Positions 10,119 to 20,927 of a stretch of DNA of 64,000 bases are shown here, piece after piece. Positions within the stretch are counted from its first letter, which is position 1; each line of letters begins with the position of its first letter. The DNA is from Bretschneidera sinensis. Its lineage: Eukaryota > Streptophyta > Magnoliopsida > Brassicales > Akaniaceae. The notes under the pieces are model-generated. The model saw only the letters and a program-made list of their open reading frames with translations, made no database searches and had not been told where the DNA came from. Made by a program: the position numbers and the translations under genes. The stretch is taken from contig CM043700.1 in NCBI GenBank assembly GCA_023935145.1, positions 26,727,501 through 26,791,500 of the forward strand. The letters are read 5' to 3'.

Positions 10119-13100
10119 TTACCGCACCGGCTGCTGATTGTAATGGTTCTTCTCCTTTTTCTTCGCAGCAGCAAGCCTTGCACTCCTTGCAGTAGCCTCA
10201 ATAGCAGCAGCTCGGGCAGCAGCATCCATCTCTTTAGTTGACTTTTTCTTCTTTGTAGAAGCCACTTTCTTCAACTTCTCCTTTATGTCAATAGTGGATG
10301 CATCTTCTGCTTTTTCAGTGATAGCAGCTTCTTCTGTCCCATTCCCAACATCTGCCCCATCAGGCTGCTCCTTGGGTGACTTTTTTGCCTCCTTCAAGGA
10401 TTTATCCTTCTTTTTCTTCTTTTTTGCGCTTTTGCTTTCCCCAAGGGCATTCTCCTTTTTCATTTCACCATTATTCTCCACTTTCTTCTCTTGTGCAACA
10501 CCTGCAGAAAAATTAAATTATTTCTTAAATGAAAAACTAGAAAGTGCCTAATCAAGTAGGGAAACAACCATCACACCAGATTTTTTTTTATAAGAAAAGG
10601 AATAGTATAAATGGTATAAAGGGAACCAAGAAGGTGCCACCCTTGTACAAAAGAACTATCTAAGAGATAGTGTTTCTATGAAATCAAAAAGATGATTCAC
10701 ATTTACAAGAAAATTCCCCTTAGCCAAAAAATAAGGGTGTTAAGTCACCATTTTTTAAGATCAACAATCGAACTTTCAACCCCATCAAAAGCTCTATTAT
10801 TTCTCTCCAACCAAACCACCCACCAAATGGAAATTGGGATTAAGGAAATAATCTTCATCCTCTCTCTTGAAGCTCGAATGCCCTTCCACTCTCACAACTC
10901 TTTAACGGAACCGCTACTCACCTAACAAAGACCCAAGACCCAAAGAGCCATAATCCAATTCATATATGGATGGTTGTATATGGTTATCAACCTTAACACG
11001 GTAAAGGCTAAGTGGCTGACTAATTACACTTTCCTGTCTTGGTTCCTCAATCTTAAAATAAAATAGCAAGAAACTCTAATCTACTTTGAGTCCTGTGCTA
11101 CGAGAAGCAGTGAGAACCTATGCATTACCAAAATGTGGAAAACATAATTTTAAGGAAAGAGACAGTAAGATATTAGCACATCCAGGAGCCAAATAATATA
11201 TAATATAAATATATATGATAGTTGATGCTTACAGCGGGACTCATCTTGGCCAGTGTTCTCCCTTTTGGTATATCCCAATTCAGCAAGAACAGCATCAAGT
11301 TCTTCAAGCCCCTTTTTCTTCAATTCCTTCTTTGAAAGCTGCCTTTCTGTTTCTTTCTGTCTCGAAGAAGCTTCAGTAGGCTTCTTAACAACTGGTTCCA
11401 CATCTATAGGTGGATCAGGTTCATTCTTATCCTCTTCATAAGCATCATCGTCAACTTCATCGAGACCTTCATCCTCACTTTCACTTTCCTGGAATAAATA
11501 ATAAAATAAGTATAAATTAAATAGTGTAACTCATGCCATTTCATGAAATTAAGGGCATTCATAAATATAATTCCACCATGGGGTACTCTAGTGTCATCCA
11601 TTAGGTGGAGAAACAGTAAAATCTAGTAAAAACGAAATAGAACATGATACATTAAACAGTCAAATAAGAGAGAGCAAACAGGGACCCCCAACCAAAAAGA
11701 ACAAAAACTCCAACTCAGTCATTTACAAGATTGTTTTTATGGCTAGCAAAGTAAATTGTGAAACGTTTTGACTATTTTATTATTTCAAATTTAGTTAGGG
11801 TTTTTCCAATGACCCCCCCCCCCAAAAAAAAAAAAAAAAAAAAAGAAAAACCTAGAAGGCTAGAATGCTTCATGTGTTCCAAAATTCCTTAGCAACATCC
11901 TCCTAGCATCATCATATAAATGATTGTAACCTAACTCCACAGTTACAACATGTTCTTTGCATCCATACCTTAACCGAGTACAAGTTCCACCAGGATCTCA
12001 TATCCAGCCATGATAAGGCATTATAGATGACACCTTTTCAGAATAAATGGATAAAGAAAGCTAGCTTTTCAACTTCTCAACTAGCTTTTCGAATTCTCAG
12101 AAAATAAAAAAGCCTATGGTGCGTTTAGCTGTGGAAAATGTAATTACATTTTCCATCTTTATTTTCCTTAACAATTTCCTCAACAATTTGCACACTCTTA
12201 ACTTATTTTGGAAAACCTCAGTTCTCTTTCCAACATAATATTTGAAAAGATGGGAAACAAAAAAACTATCTGCACCCCTACCTTTTCGCATTCCCCAGCA
12301 AACAGACATAAAGGGTCCTTGTTAGAATTACTTGAGGATATTTCTCAGGTCCAGGAAAATTTTGGTAAGAGAGCATTAATATAAATCCATCCAAAATGAA
12401 TAATAAATTATCATATTACAACATAGTTAAAGCTCCAGATATGATCAATCAAGGGGGGTATTGATTTAAGCGAAGTGAATTTACTATCATGAAGCAGTAA
12501 AGAAGAGCTTTGAGTCAACAAGTCATGTTTTTCCCAATAAACTTCCCCCATCAACACGTGTTGGACAGGGTATGAATTATGAATGATCTATTGAATCCGA
12601 CAAGCTAAATTACAATAAATTCTATGCCCATTTACTTGATTGAGCATAACAGAGCACATTAAATCTTAAAAGTATAAGGCAACAACAGTCACATAACAAG
12701 ACATCCACATTAGCAGAGGATAACATAGTCACGTGTAAACCAAATAAAGTAGTGTGCATCCCTTAAGACAGGACAGTGTACATTTGTTAACTTTGAAGGA
12801 TCAAGATTATTAGGTCCCGTTTGGCCTAGCAGTAGTAACAGCTTATGGGTTTTGAAACAGTTTATAGTAAAACAGCAAGAGTCAAACTCTGTTTAGTGAT
12901 TGGTAAAACAATAGTGAAAACATTTGTTCGGAGACAAATTCAGTTTCTCATAAACAAAAACCATTTAATATACTTTTTTTTTGGGTGTTTGGCCTAGCTT
13001 ATTTTGATAAGTAAAAGAGAAATAACAGATTGTGTCATTAGTTTCTCAAATTTAATATTCCTTAGCGGTATTTGAAAATTTACACTGCACGTTTTCTCAG

Positions 13101-13846
13101 CATCAGCATTTTGAGATACTTGTGGAAAACATCTAAAATATTGTTTAAAAAGAAAAGTTCATACAACTTATTTATTCTTAGAATGTAAAACCATCATACT
13201 TAATAACAGCACAAATTTTCTCCCTATAATTATAATCAACTTTCCTTAAAAGGCCATTCTCTTCATCAAATACCTATATACCTATCAACCAACTATAATA
13301 TATAAAATGCCCAGCCTATGTGAAAGCACAAAGTATCCAATCCATTCATAGGTTTCTAAGTTCAATTTTATCCAACAAACAGAAAGAGAAAGAAAAGAAA
13401 AATCACCAAACAACATTAAACATATCAACAGAATCGCCAAAGTATATGCCATTCAACAAAAGCCACACTTGAGAAAAACAGAAATTAAAATTAATAAAAC
13501 AAAAAGTCACAGAACTCTATACCTCAACAGGGGTCTCGCTCTCCTTGTCGACCTTGGAATCCGCGGTACCAAAGACGGACACGGGCGGGGCCGTGGTGGC
13601 GTAGTAGTCGTCGTCGTCCTCGTCGTCCACGTCAGCCCAGGACTTCACCGTGAGCGGCGCTGGGGCCCAGAAAACCTCCTTCTCCGGCTCCTTCGCGGGC
13701 TTTTTGGCTGCGGAGCCTTTGCCCTTGGACGAGCCTTGCTCCTTTTCTGTAGACTTCTTCTTCTTCTTCAAGCTCCCAAGCGCCGCAAATACATTGGTAC
13801 TGTTTATCACCAGGGACTCCTCTCTCCTGCTCCCTCCTTCCACCAT
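10119..13846 (-). CDS. Lysine-rich coiled-coil-like protein, paralogue 1 (3 exons)
   Basis: Exons are 13846-13523 (324 nt), 11488-11233 (256 nt) and 10501-10119 (383 nt), joined in phases 0 and 1 at GAG|GTATAG, TTCCAG|GAAAGT, GCT|GTAAGC and CTGCAG|GTGTTG. The product is 320 residues. The N-terminal part has LKKKKK (about 26-31), EVFWAPAPLT and an acidic SWADVDDEDDDDYY; the middle is rich in Glu with RQLSKKELKKKGLEELDAVL, then LAELGY; the C-terminal part has KKKKKKDKS, IKEKLKKVAS and an Ala/Arg helix ending NHYNQQPVR. No membrane segment or catalytic motif is seen. The charge pattern suggests a nuclear, nucleolar or ribosome-associated protein, but I do not recognise the family. The last codon and stop overlap a donor-like CGGTAAG, so a further exon cannot be excluded. 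Confidence 0.8.
10585..10960 (-). mobile_element. LINE 3' fragment inside intron 2 of paralogue 1
   Basis: The minus strand encodes WWVVWLERNNRAFDGVES followed by VDLKKW, the conserved end of plant LINE reverse-transcriptase proteins (zinc-binding RVT region). Paralogues 2 and 3 lack this block at the matching place; homology resumes near 10990. It is a copy-specific insertion, truncated and not coding. Confidence 0.6.
12115..12303. mobile_element. Small MITE-like insertion in intron 1 of paralogue 1
   Basis: Paralogues 2 and 3 align across this point without the insert: AAAAAAGC is followed almost directly by a CCAGCA..CCAGAC word. In copy 1 about 170-190 bp is added, starting GGTGCGTTTAGCTGTGG and ending near GCATTCCCCAGCAAAC, which are imperfect inverted matches (GTTTAGCTG / GTTTGCTGGGG). 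Exact ends and a target duplication are unclear. Confidence 0.45.
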
Positions 13847-14254
13847 TTCTTATCTCCGTCCAGGATAGCCTCTGCCTGGTAAGCAAACACCCGTTTCAAA
13901 GCAGAAAAAAGGGACTTCTTTATGTGTGTGAGCAGTATAATTTGTATTATTGTATAGAGAAAAAGGACTTTCTTTTAAGATTATTAAGTTTGAGGAAAAT
14001 TGCAATGTGCTTGATTGACTGTGAGGGTCAAAATTGCAAATTATATTAAGAGATTTTAGATTGAAAAAAAAAAATTAGATCACAGACTAGGATTTGTACA
14101 ACACACAGAAGATGATAAAAGGATTTTGAGATTATCTTATGAGAGAGAATCTAATCTGCGATTTATAAGTTAGGGTTTTGCGATGAACCAAAAGGGGTTC
14201 CAATGAAGAAGATAACGCAGCTAGCTAGAGAACCCTCCTCAATCGAAAAGTTTT

Positions 14255-14264
14255 TATTTATATA
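14255..14264 (-). promoter_or_regulatory. TATA box of paralogue 1
   Basis: The minus strand reads TATATAAATA about 410 bp upstream of the ATG. The two paralogues have TATA words at the equivalent place, each followed by a conserved leader with TTATCTTC and TTTTGGTTCATCGCAAAACC. Conservation of position across three copies supports a real core promoter. Confidence 0.65.
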
Positions 14265-14285
14265 TTGATTGATGAAAGAGTAAGG

Positions 14286-14322
14286 ATAAATAAAATAAAA
14301 TAAAATAAAATAAAATAAAAAA
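14286..14322. repeat. (TAAAA)n microsatellite
   Basis: Seven or so tandem AAATA/TAAAA units directly upstream of the TATA box of paralogue 1. The matching region of paralogues 2 and 3 lacks it. Confidence 0.9.
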
Positions 14323-14499
14323 TTGAACCCTCGCCCTCCCTCTCGTTTCACTTCTGTTACTTTTCTCTCTTTTTTATCTGCGTTTCTCTGCTGTCCCTGT
14401 ATTGTTTGTGTATGCGTTGTCAGATGTTGTGGATTTGTAGGTTTATATACGTATTTTGTTTGATGGGCAATGGGCAACTGCACGTAGTACGTACACAGA

Positions 14500-15975
14500 A
14501 AATGCCAGATTGAAGAAAATGGCTATCGAAATTGGGCTCGTTTGCCTGAAAGCCCCGGCCGAACTTGGACAATGATATTTGGATTTGTTTTATATTTTTA
14601 TAACAGTATTTTAAAAAAAAAATAAAAAATTTCAGTATTTTTCATTATTTGGATGATGATTATTTTAAAATTTTGTTTCTTTAATTTATTTTATTATAAT
14701 AAAACTATAATTTCATGAGAGAAAATTTATGGTCCACTTATGAGTCATATTCACACGGAAAATTTTACTAATAATCACAAAAATTATAATAATAATTAAA
14801 TATTTAAATGTTAAGATGGGATTAGAAGCCATTTTTTGTCATTCTGCTTGATTTGTACAGTCAATTTGATTGTGTTGGGGTTGCGGTGGCATGTGAAGAA
14901 CGAGAAAGTTGAAGATGGAAAGAACTGAAAAAAAAAAAGGAAAAATAAGAAGTAGATCTGCAGAGATGAAGGAGGAGGATTTACTTTTGTTTAGTTTAGT
15001 TTTTCTTTTTTCTTGTAAACTTTAATTTTTAATGTTTTTTAGCCTTTTAGTTTTAATTTGTTAAGTTTTCTTTCTAATTTTTTTTAATTTTAATTTTCTG
15101 TTAGTGTGGCACGTGTTCTTTCTGTTAACAATTTGGACGGAAGATTGATGGAACCTCACATTGCAATTTTTTTAATTTTATGGTTTAAATTGCTACAATT
15201 GAAATATCAGGGTTTAAAGTGCAAAGTGCTCGCAAACCTTAGGGGTCCAAATGCATTTATGCCTATTTATTTGATTGTAATCCATAATAAAATTATTTCT
15301 GAAAATATATAAACTTACCAAATTTATGACTTCTTTCATAAAATAGTTCCCCAAGACTTTTTTATCATTTTTTTATGTTGAAAAAATATATAATTAATAT
15401 TTAACAAAAAAATATATTTGATCAATGCCCAAACTTGGACAAAAGATATAACTTTTGGTGAAAATATCAATACATAATAATAAATCCAACTATCTTCTTG
15501 TGAAATTAATGCTCATATTTAATAATTAACCGTTAACATACAAAATATATATCTATATTTATATATTTATACTATTATATATAGAACGCTTTGGAGGCGC
15601 TCTTAATTTTAATATTCTTAAAAATAAACGTTCTCGCTTTTTAATTCAAGTGTTTAACTCTTTAACTTTTATAGATAATTTTTTATTAATTAATTATGTT
15701 TAGGGCTTGATTTATAATTACTTTTATTAAGCTTGAGTTAATATTCAGTGATGATTTTATAGATTCTATACTTTTGCAACTATTTGATATAATAAAATGA
15801 GTATTATTAATGTTATTTATTAACTAGCGATTCGAACATTAACCCAGTGATTGAACCAATGACTCAATTTTTCGATCGGTTCAATGTATAATCTGTATCT
15901 GATAACTATGGTTCTAAATAACAGTGGCATGAATGAGTTTTCTTTTCAGCCTTTAAGGGGACATGAAATTGAAGG
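14500..15975. other. AT-rich intergenic DNA, no gene seen
   Basis: Homology with the other paralogue upstream regions fades at about 14500. The rest is very AT-rich with no coding pattern. A short frame at 15106-15312 has no recognisable content. Confidence 0.5.
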
Positions 15976-16190
15976 AGTGACTCTGACACCATGTTGAAAG
16001 AGTATTCAAGTGTTTTTTTTAACAGCAAAATCACACGTTATGATGCGCCTAGACGAACTCTTACCCGTTTATTAGAATAAAAGAGGATACAAAATCCTAG
16101 GAGGGACATAAACTGAAAACCCCTAAAAAATAGTTCCTAATAAGGATACATAATGCTAAAATAATTATAAGCCTCGCACATCACAATCAT
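15976..16190 (-). mobile_element. Possible primer-binding site and LTR remnant of an old retroelement
   Basis: CTCTGACACCATGTTGAAAG at 15979-15998 is close to the inverted initiator-tRNA-Met primer site plus LTR edge seen in many plant Copia elements (CTCTGATACCATGTTG). The sequence to the right would then be the LTR. No internal coding region or partner LTR is found. Confidence 0.3.
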
Positions 16191-16479
16191 CCTCGCATGC
16201 TAGTGAAATTTCTTTGGGGAGAGAAACCAACTCTGAAAAAACCTAGTGATCTTGGTGCGAATAAATGAAAGAAGCTAATAAGTATATTGGTCCATTGGCT
16301 TATCTGAAAAATCGAAGACAAGTTGCAATTCATAGGGAGCAAAGAGTGAATTTCAAAATTAAACAATGTAGTAAATTTTCCAAGAATTTGCTGAAGACAG
16401 AAAATAATCAATGAACACCTTGGAATCACATTCAATTTGGTGGATGAGAATTTGCTAGCTATGATAAAGTAAAGATGCT

Positions 16480-17175
16480 TAAAGGACACAATTCACTTAT
16501 ATTTGATGGGTATAAGTCGCTAAAAGTCGCCTAAAGGCACAACACAGACAACTTAAGGGTGTCGACCTCTAAGTTGTTTAAAGGATGCAAATTCACTTAT
16601 ACTTCATGGGTATAAGTTGTTAAAGACGCTTGAAAAGTGTAACCCATTCATTTCAAAAATATCAACCTGAAAGTCTCTTAAAGAGCGCACAAACCTAAGA
16701 AGCTAGAGATGAAATGACGTACAAATAACTTAAAAGACATAGGATAGTAAAAGAAAATGAAAGCAATAGTGAGAGAAAACCGTACACTTAAAGGGTATGG
16801 GTAGGCAAATCTAGGAGTATTAAGACGCTTAGAAAAGAGAAAATTTAGAAGAAAGAACATAAGATAATAAAACACTTAAGGTGAGAGTTGAAACTTGAAG
16901 AGGAGACTTGATAAAGCAAAATGTGAGACACTTAAAAGGGTGTAAAAAGATAAGGAAACACTTAGAGCTGGTGTGAGGAAATTGAAGAATATGAGATAGA
17001 ACACTTAGAAAGGAAGTGAGAAAATGAAAACACTTAAAAGGGTGCGGTAAGATAAGAAAAAGACTTAGAGGGTGTAAGAAAACAAGAGCATTAGAACACT
17101 TAAAGGGTGCAAATAAAAGAGAAAAAAAAAAGAGATAAACACTTAAAGGGTGAAAAAGACAAAACTTCAGGGGCA
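16480..17175. repeat. Degenerate tandem repeats with CACTTAAAGGGTG core
   Basis: The word ACTTAAAGGGTG or variants (ACTTAAAAGGGTG, ACTTAGAGGGTG, ACTTAGAAAGG) recurs roughly every 35-60 bp, mixed with AAGAGAAAA spacers. The first part has a longer unit ending GGGTATAAGT.GTTAAA. A minus-strand open frame across it is a consequence of the repeat. Confidence 0.7.
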
Positions 17176-18525
17176 CTCTAGATCGGAGGCTACTCAATAA
17201 AGAACAATAAGAGAAGTAGACATAACCTAGCTAGATTTAAGTGAGCACTCCAAAGCAAATGTACGTGTTCTTTACAAATATGTTCATACGTATGAGTCTA
17301 CATTTGCATGTTGCATCCCTACCTTCTTGATAATATGGGCCAAAATCTATGAGTAATTTTACTTTTACTAACATTTGGAAACAAATACTAGCTGAATGGA
17401 GGTTAACTGTAGACGCTGGATTTTGACCCCCATAATTTCAAGCAGATTGTGTGTGAGCCCTATAATCAGAAATAAGGAATCGAGCTCCAAATAGCACATT
17501 AATGCTAGAACCAAGCTGAAAGAATTGAGAGAATTGAGACCAAGAGTCCAAAACCAACCTAGAGATGAGATAACCAAATTAAACAAAATCAAACCCTAAA
17601 GCTATACCAATGCTCTAAAGGTGGACCAATGTGCTAAAAATCGAGTTAAAAGACCAAAAGTAAGAAATTTGCACCGGGAGCAATTAAGATTGGGCCTGAA
17701 CCAAGATCAAAGTGTAGGCCCAGTCTTGGCTATCTGGCCCACATAGTGTTGGCACACCAGTTTTGGTCGTTCCCCTTAGTTTAGGCAGTTTGTACACCTA
17801 ATTGCCCCTATTTCGGCCTAAATCAACTCAACTTCAAATGTAAGTAGCCATTAGATATTCTTTGGGTCAAATATCAAATTCAAGCTCTTCGTTTCCCTTA
17901 TCAAAAATAAATCTCTCCAAAATCATCATAGTTGACTCCATCATAACCGTTAAAATATTTTTAGTATGGTTTAACATGTGATCCTAGCAATCCATCATTC
18001 CCTTATTCTTGCCTATATAAACCCACTCCACTTCACTTTCCAATACATCTAAATACGCTCAAATTCTAAAGAGTAAAGATTTTATGCATGCTTTGATCTT
18101 TCGGCCTTTGTCCCTTTTTCTTATCCAAGAACAACAACTGTGTTCTTGAGGAAAAATCTAGTTTAATCCATTTAGAGCGAAACTTTAGCGATCTAAGGCA
18201 TTCGACGAAGCTCATTCTTTCCTTGAGGATCTCCCATATACCAAACAAGAGGTGTAGCTATGTAGAAGTTATACTCTAGAGGAATCACTCCTTTGAAGAG
18301 TTCTTCAAAAGGTACAAAGCTCCCTCTATTGTTCTTCACTATTTGAAAGCATGTTCATTCGTAAACCTCCATGAATATGTGATTCTTTGTATTGATCTTT
18401 GAAAATTTATGTTTTAACCACTTTATAATTATTATTGCATATTTGTGTATGATTAGAAAACATGAATAAATTGATATTTTTGTAAATTAAAAAGATTTAT
18501 TCCAAATAAGTATGGGCTAGGCCTA
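17176..18525. other. Intergenic DNA with no recognised gene
   Basis: There are no convincing coding segments. The texture resembles old non-coding retroelement sequence, but I find no LTR ends. Confidence 0.4.
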
Positions 18526-19622
18526 TGTAACGACCCATCCCGGGTTGGCCACCCCCGAGACGATGTTGTCACATTTTGAAAATCTCAGCATGACACATAT
18601 ATACAACAATAAAAATAAAGCAACTGCAATTATTTACATCATTCTTCAACCTTCAATAGGGAAGATACATCATTCAGATATCAACTTAAACATTTTATAC
18701 AATATAAAATCCATAAATATTTAAAAATAAATTTTTATTTTATTTTCTCATTAGTCTGAGGATGTGGACACGTACGTGGTTTACAGAAAAATAATTTTTG
18801 TTTGAACCTCAACTCACCAAACTATCTGTCATATCTGCTACCTGAAATCATTGTACAATGAGGAGTGAGCTTCACAAGCTCAGTGAATTAAATTTACTAG
18901 AAGTATTCAAATAGTCTTTTATATTTAATCATTTATATCTCATATAACTTGACAATAGCATTCTACATTCACTACACATATCATAAGCCTCATTCTCTAT
19001 CAATCTCTTCTTCTTATATATTTGTTAACCTTAAAATCATCAATTATCTCATAATTACCTCGTTATGAGGTTCATAGCATAAAGTCTACCATTTAGATGG
19101 TTTTTATCATATCATACTTCTGTGTTTTTTTTTCACCATAACTGTCTCTCTGTGAGGCTCATTCATCTATAAATAAATTTACAATAACAAACAATACTTC
19201 ATCATTTCAGTAATGAAATTAAAATTTAAAACAGATGCAATGCATGAATTATTATTAGGAAACGTATTCCCACATGTCGACATGTTTTTATCTTAGACCG
19301 GCCCCTACCCAGTTCTTTTATTTCCAGCATATACCGGCTGTTACGGTATTTATTTTCAGCATATACCAGCTGTCACAGTTTTCATATATTTCCAGCATAT
19401 ACCAGCTGTCACGGTTTTCCTTTATTTCTAGCATATACCGGTTGTCACGGTTTTTCAATTAGACCGGCCCCTTCCCAATTCTTTTATTTTATGCATTTGC
19501 ATATGAACAATGATATGAAATATGCATATGAACAATAACATAAAAACAAACATAAATTCAAATATTTAAATTAGCTATTCTGATTATTCTCAAATTATTA
19601 TTTGAAAAATTCTACTAAATTC
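18526..19622 (-). mobile_element. Solo LTR of a Tekay-type Gypsy, first part
   Basis: Begins TGTAACGACCCATCCCGGG and follows the LTRs at 48355 and 55303 closely (GGCCACCCCCGAGACG, TTTTGAAAATCTCAGCATG). It is interrupted at 19622 by the SIRE-like Copia and resumes at 29951. Its total length without the Copia is about 2.08 kb, close to the 1.96-2.0 kb LTRs of the intact relative. No internal Gypsy sequence adjoins either end, and flanking GCCTA (18521-18525) and ACCTA (30933-30937) form a one-mismatch target duplication, so it is a solo LTR formed by LTR-LTR recombination. Orientation is taken from the intact copy. Confidence 0.8.
19270..19470. repeat. Tandem repeat inside the Gypsy solo LTR
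   Basis: Three to four units of roughly 38 bp with the core CAGCATATACC followed by GCTGTCACGGTT, bounded by two AGACCGGCCCC words. Equivalent arrays lie in both LTRs of the intact Gypsy (about 49010-49180 and 55985-56135), so the array is a feature of the family. Confidence 0.8.
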
Positions 19623-19930
19623 TGTTGACCATCGCCCGTATTTTAATGATGGCAAAACACAACTGTTATTTAACTAACATGTTTAAACTAAGTTATATTA
19701 AGGATCAAACACATTCAACCAAGGAACAAAGTGCAAAAACTCGAACCAAATCAAGTATCAAGTGAAGACTGAAGATCTAGAATAGGTCTTAAGGTTTAGA
19801 ACCAATGTAAGTCTCACTCATTCATTGTATTAGCTTGTTCAAAGGCTCAAACACAAATGGTTTTTCTAAAACCATTATTTTTAAAATGTTTTTGATGAAA
19901 AACAGAAGAAAAACTGGGTTGGAAGACAAC

Positions 19931-20195
19931 CCAGTCGACTGGGTACATATACCAGTCGACTGGTATATGGGTCAGAAGGTACCCAGTCGACTGGATGAAT
20001 TAAGCCAGTCGACTGGTACTTTGACCAGTAAATCTCCAGCCGACTGGATGAAACAACCCAGTCGACTGGTAAAATAGACAGAAAGTCCCCAGTCGACTGG
20101 ATGATATATACCAGTCGACTGGATACCCAAAAGGTCTGAAAACGAGTATTTTTCAAGTGAACCCAGTCGACTGGTATCTCGACCCAGTCGACTGG
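19931..20195. repeat. Array of ten CCAGTCGACTGG palindromes in the 5' LTR
   Basis: Ten copies of the 12-bp perfect palindrome CCAGTCGACTGG (one with a changed base, CCAGCCGACTGG) in 265 bp, separated by unequal spacers of about 10-55 bp that are not repeats themselves. The array ends about 95 bp upstream of the LTR TATA box, a position expected for promoter or enhancer sites. Confidence 0.9.
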
Positions 20196-20290
20196 TAATT
20201 CAAAAATATGACCGTTGGACTCCAAATCTAAACGTTTTAAAGTAAATCTTTTTCAAATTAAAGTCCTAAACAGCCATATTAATTGATTGC

Positions 20291-20298
20291 TATATAAA
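20291..20298 (+). promoter_or_regulatory. TATA box of the 5' LTR promoter
   Basis: TATATAAA, followed by CCCATTCAG. This places transcription start at roughly 20325 and divides the LTR into U3 (with the palindromes) and R/U5. The 3' LTR has the same box at 29370-29377. Confidence 0.65.
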
Positions 20299-20874
20299 CC
20301 CATTCAGTTAAGCATTCAATAAAAAGCTGCACATATTCAAAAAGAGTTGATCTCACATAATTAAGTTTTTATACTCTTGAAACACAAAAAGCTTTGAAAT
20401 AATCTTATTGAGCCATTTCTTCAAGCTTTACTTTGAAAGAGAGACATTTCTGTTGTAATAAGCTTTCATTTGCTGTTTCTCTACCTTTTACTTTACACCA
20501 TCTTTGTAAAGGGATTACTTCCGAGAGGAAGGGGAAACTTCCGAAATGAAGGAGATTTTTCGGTTTAAGCAATTCCTGTAATTTGCTTGTGTACGGTTTG
20601 TGCAACACCCGGCTAAGTTGTGCGACTAAGTTTTCTTAGTGGATTACTTCAAGGTGTTCCTTGAAGAGAGTGGACGTAGGGTCGGAACGAATCCGATATT
20701 GCCGAACCACTATAACTGTGTTTGCATCCTCTTTCCTTAAACTCTTTATTTACAGCTCATTACTTGTATTTATTATCTGTTGCTTGTTAGTTTTTATAAA
20801 CTTATATTAATTCTGCGAAAAGTTTTTAAAAACCCAATTCACCCCCCTCTTGGGTTGAAACCTCGAGCTACAAT

Positions 20875-20886
20875 TGGTATCAGAGC
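20875..20886 (+). promoter_or_regulatory. Primer-binding site, initiator tRNA-Met
   Basis: TGGTATCAGAGC, complementary to the 3' end of plant initiator tRNA-Met, four bases after the LTR end. This is the usual primer of Copia reverse transcription. Confidence 0.92.
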
Positions 20887-20927
20887 CTCTTTCTCTTTAT
20901 TAGGCTTAAAATCCTACAGTTGATCCA

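Larger units (their letters stand above)
19623..20870 (+). repeat. 5' LTR of the SIRE-like Copia
   Basis: Starts TGTTGACCATCGCCCG and ends CCTCGAGCTA, with ATTGGTATCAGAGC following. The palindrome array occupies 19931-20195 in U3, and a TATA box (TATATAAA) is at 20291-20298. The 3' end is not the canonical CA. Confidence 0.88.

Noticed and set aside
11811..11844. C-run followed by long A-run as a possible transposon end
   Set aside because: It is a homopolymer tract in an intron without a target duplication; possibly also an assembly weak spot.
13469..13882. Plus-strand frames of 72-137 residues opposite exon 1 of the paralogues (also 37519-37737, 44159-44584)
   Set aside because: They are opposite GC-rich coding exons and mirror their codon pattern; they repeat in all three copies only because the exon does.
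16829..17197. 122-residue minus-strand frame rich in Phe, Leu and Ser
   Set aside because: It runs through the degenerate tandem repeat; composition follows the repeat and there is no domain.
19931..20195. Regularly repeated palindromes that resemble a CRISPR array
   Set aside because: This is a plant genome, spacing is irregular, repeats are 12 bp, and the same spacers recur in the other LTR. There are no cas-like genes. The array belongs to a retrotransposon promoter region.
19881..20225. Minus-strand open frame with repeated PVDW / QSTG residues (also 28960-29304 and 26365-26607)
   Set aside because: The frame is produced by the palindromic repeat, appears identically in both LTRs, and reads against the element's transcription. 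No start context or family match.
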